A stretch of DNA of 64,000 nucleotides from Rhodoblastus sphagnicola (GTDB taxonomy: Bacteria > Pseudomonadota > Alphaproteobacteria > Rhizobiales > Beijerinckiaceae), in the NCBI RefSeq assembly GCF_002937075.1, contig NZ_NHSJ01000123.1, positions 1 through 64,000 on the forward strand, written 5' to 3'. Made by a program: the position numbers and the translations under genes. Shown here piece after piece: positions 63,165-64,000 of this stretch. The notes under the pieces are model-generated. The model worked only from the letters and a program-made list of their open reading frames with translations. It did no database searches and was not told the DNA's origin. Position 1 is the first letter of the stretch, and each line of letters begins with the position of its first letter.

Positions 63165-63285
63165 GGACATCGGGCTTGGAATACAAGGGGAGAGAAAAAA
63201 AGAAGATAAAGCCCGATATAGCCTGGGTTCACGGACGATGCCCTCGTGGGAATCCAGGATAGCCGCCGCGAGGCGGCTTTTTTCG
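63165..63285 (+). ncRNA. Candidate structured small RNA with intrinsic terminator
   Basis: Stem I, ATCGGGCTT (63169-63177) with AAGCCCGAT (63209-63217), has a purine-rich 31-base loop containing AAGGGGAG. Stem II is CCTGGGTTC (63222-63230) with GAATCCAGG (63250-63258) and includes a G-U pair only on the plus strand. A terminator, AGCCGCC with GGCGGCT and TTTTTT (63261-63283), follows. No coding capacity. The 5' end and promoter are not known; the family is not identified. Confidence 0.5.
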
Positions 63286-63513
63286 TTTTGAGACTGGCGG
63301 CGCGCGCGGCCGAGTCAGCCCGTTGGCGTTGCGCGGAAAAAGCGACGCTTTGGTGTTGGCGGTGCAACCTTTTGCCGTGTCGCGGGTTTGGTGTGGCAAA
63401 GGCCCCGCCTCCACGCCTCGTCCAGGCGAGACGGCCGAACCAATGCGCGAGACGCGCGGCCCTGACGGGGCGCGCGTTGGACGGACGGGGCGACGCCAAC
63501 CCTGGAGCTGCAC

Positions 63514-63942
63514 ATGTGCGATTATTCGCTTGAATTCTATGCGACCCGCCAGGCGCGGGAAAACGAGGTCTATGTCACGACGCGCTTTCCCAGCGGTTCG
63601 ATGGGTTTCGCCGCGCCGGGCGACTGCGACACGGCCGTCTGCGTGAGCTATGGAACCAGACTGACCCTCGAAAACCTGCCTCCGGACCTGCAACAGGATC
63701 TCGGAATCGGGCCGGTCGAAAGCGTGGTGTTCGCCCGCATCGAAGAGGGCCTGCACCATGACGGCGTGCGCTTCGCCAACGGCCGGACCGTGCTGTTGCA
63801 TCGTCTCGGCGTCGGCGTGCTCGGCGCCATGGCGAGCGACACGACGCTGGCGCGCAACGAAGCCGCCGAGGTCGAGAAGCCGATCCCAGTCGAAACGGCC
63901 ATCCCAGTCGAAGCGGCCATCCTGGTCGAAGCGGCGGAGTGA
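63514..63942 (+). CDS. Hypothetical protein with C-terminal hexapeptide repeats
   Basis: 142 residues starting MCDYSLEFYATRQARENEVY. The main domain has conserved-looking Cys and His (DCDTAVCVSYG, EEGLHHDGVRF). The C-terminus is three 6-residue repeats, PIPVET, AIPVEA and AILVEA, encoded by 18-bp tandem units at 63880-63933. Unrecognised. A strong terminator follows. Confidence 0.75.
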   Translation: MCDYSLEFYATRQARENEVYVTTRFPSGSMGFAAPGDCDTAVCVSYGTRLTLENLPPDLQQDLGIGPVESVVFARIEEGLHHDGVRFANGRTVLLHRLGVGVLGAMASDTTLARNEAAEVEKPIPVETAIPVEAAILVEAAE

Positions 63943-63960
63943 CGTCGCGCGCAAAACATG

Positions 63961-63986
63961 AAAGCCGCCGAAAGGCGGCTTTTTTG
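63961..63986 (+). terminator. Intrinsic terminator
   Basis: AAAGCCGCC (63961-63969), GAAA loop, GGCGGCTTT (63974-63982) followed by TTTG, 18 bases after the hypothetical gene. Confidence 0.9.
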
Positions 63987-64000
63987 TCGTTGGGGGTGGG

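Larger units (their letters stand above)
62960..63513. other. Long intergenic region, nupC leader and RNA candidate
   Basis: 554 bp with no supported protein gene. It holds the nupC leader elements and the plus-strand RNA candidate described separately. Positions 63286-63513 show nothing beyond GC-rich sequence leading to the next gene. Confidence 0.5.

Noticed and set aside
63143-63499. Minus-strand open frame of 118 codons
   Set aside because: No ribosome binding site or recognisable domain; it covers the RNA candidate and its terminator.

Overview
The window is GC-rich DNA from an alphaproteobacterium of the order Rhizobiales (Hyphomicrobiales). Evidence is the Rhizobiales-type gene order (rplK-rplA-rplJ-rplL-rpoB-rpoC; argS-SPOR-nagZ-scpA-scpB; tpiA-secG-pyrG-kdsA; ppiD-trpE), a MipZ division ATPase, a PAS_5 regulator, GCG_CRPN and DUF3126 family proteins, and many intergenic palindromic repeats of the kind seen in Bradyrhizobium, Rhodopseudomonas, Methylocystis and relatives. 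I favour a Beijerinckiaceae/Methylocystaceae-like genome, but the sequence does not fix the genus. No rRNA, tRNA, CRISPR array, transposase or phage gene was recognised.

Layout. Positions 1-136 are a perfect 31-bp inverted repeat beyond the rpoC terminator. From 171 to 11557 (minus strand) lies the ribosomal protein/RNA polymerase cluster, with a 639-bp leader before rplJ. secE-nusG, usually next to rplK, are replaced by a secreted cupin. From 12 to 24 kb there is a mixed set: Crp/Fnr regulator, EF-G paralogue, TauE/SafE and FUSC transporters, aroQ, XRE regulator, cobU-mipZ, and a zinc-finger protein with an FAD monooxygenase. From 24 to 34 kb: alpha/beta hydrolase, cysE, two tandem mini-pilin-like genes, a duplicated-domain DUF3126 protein, patatin, CBS, rhomboid, PAS_5, tandem PilZ, gamma-carbonic anhydrase, a Flp pilin and an acyltransferase.

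From 34.2 to 40.3 kb is the argS-SPOR-nagZ-scpA-scpB run (translation, envelope, condensin). Where tatABC is usually expected there is an AT-rich radical SAM gene with a leucine-heptad coiled coil, the clearest candidate for recent transfer. From 42 to 54.7 kb: a DEAD-box helicase, trpE, ppiD, then tpiA-secG-pyrG-kdsA interrupted by a VapBC pair, dgkA and a VOC protein. From 54.7 to 64 kb: periplasmic alpha-carbonic anhydrase, lipoprotein esterase, a 51-residue His-rich secreted peptide, purB, a DadA-like oxidase, a GCG_CRPN protein, a putative beta-barrel, and nupC with an unusual leader. That leader contains an attenuator-like terminator, a hairpin holding the ribosome binding site, and an oppositely oriented structured RNA candidate.

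The accessory interest lies in (i) small secreted or pilin-like peptides shorter than usual gene-calling cutoffs, (ii) the radical SAM islet, (iii) the nupC leader and adjacent RNA candidate, and (iv) composite palindromic elements in several intergenic gaps.
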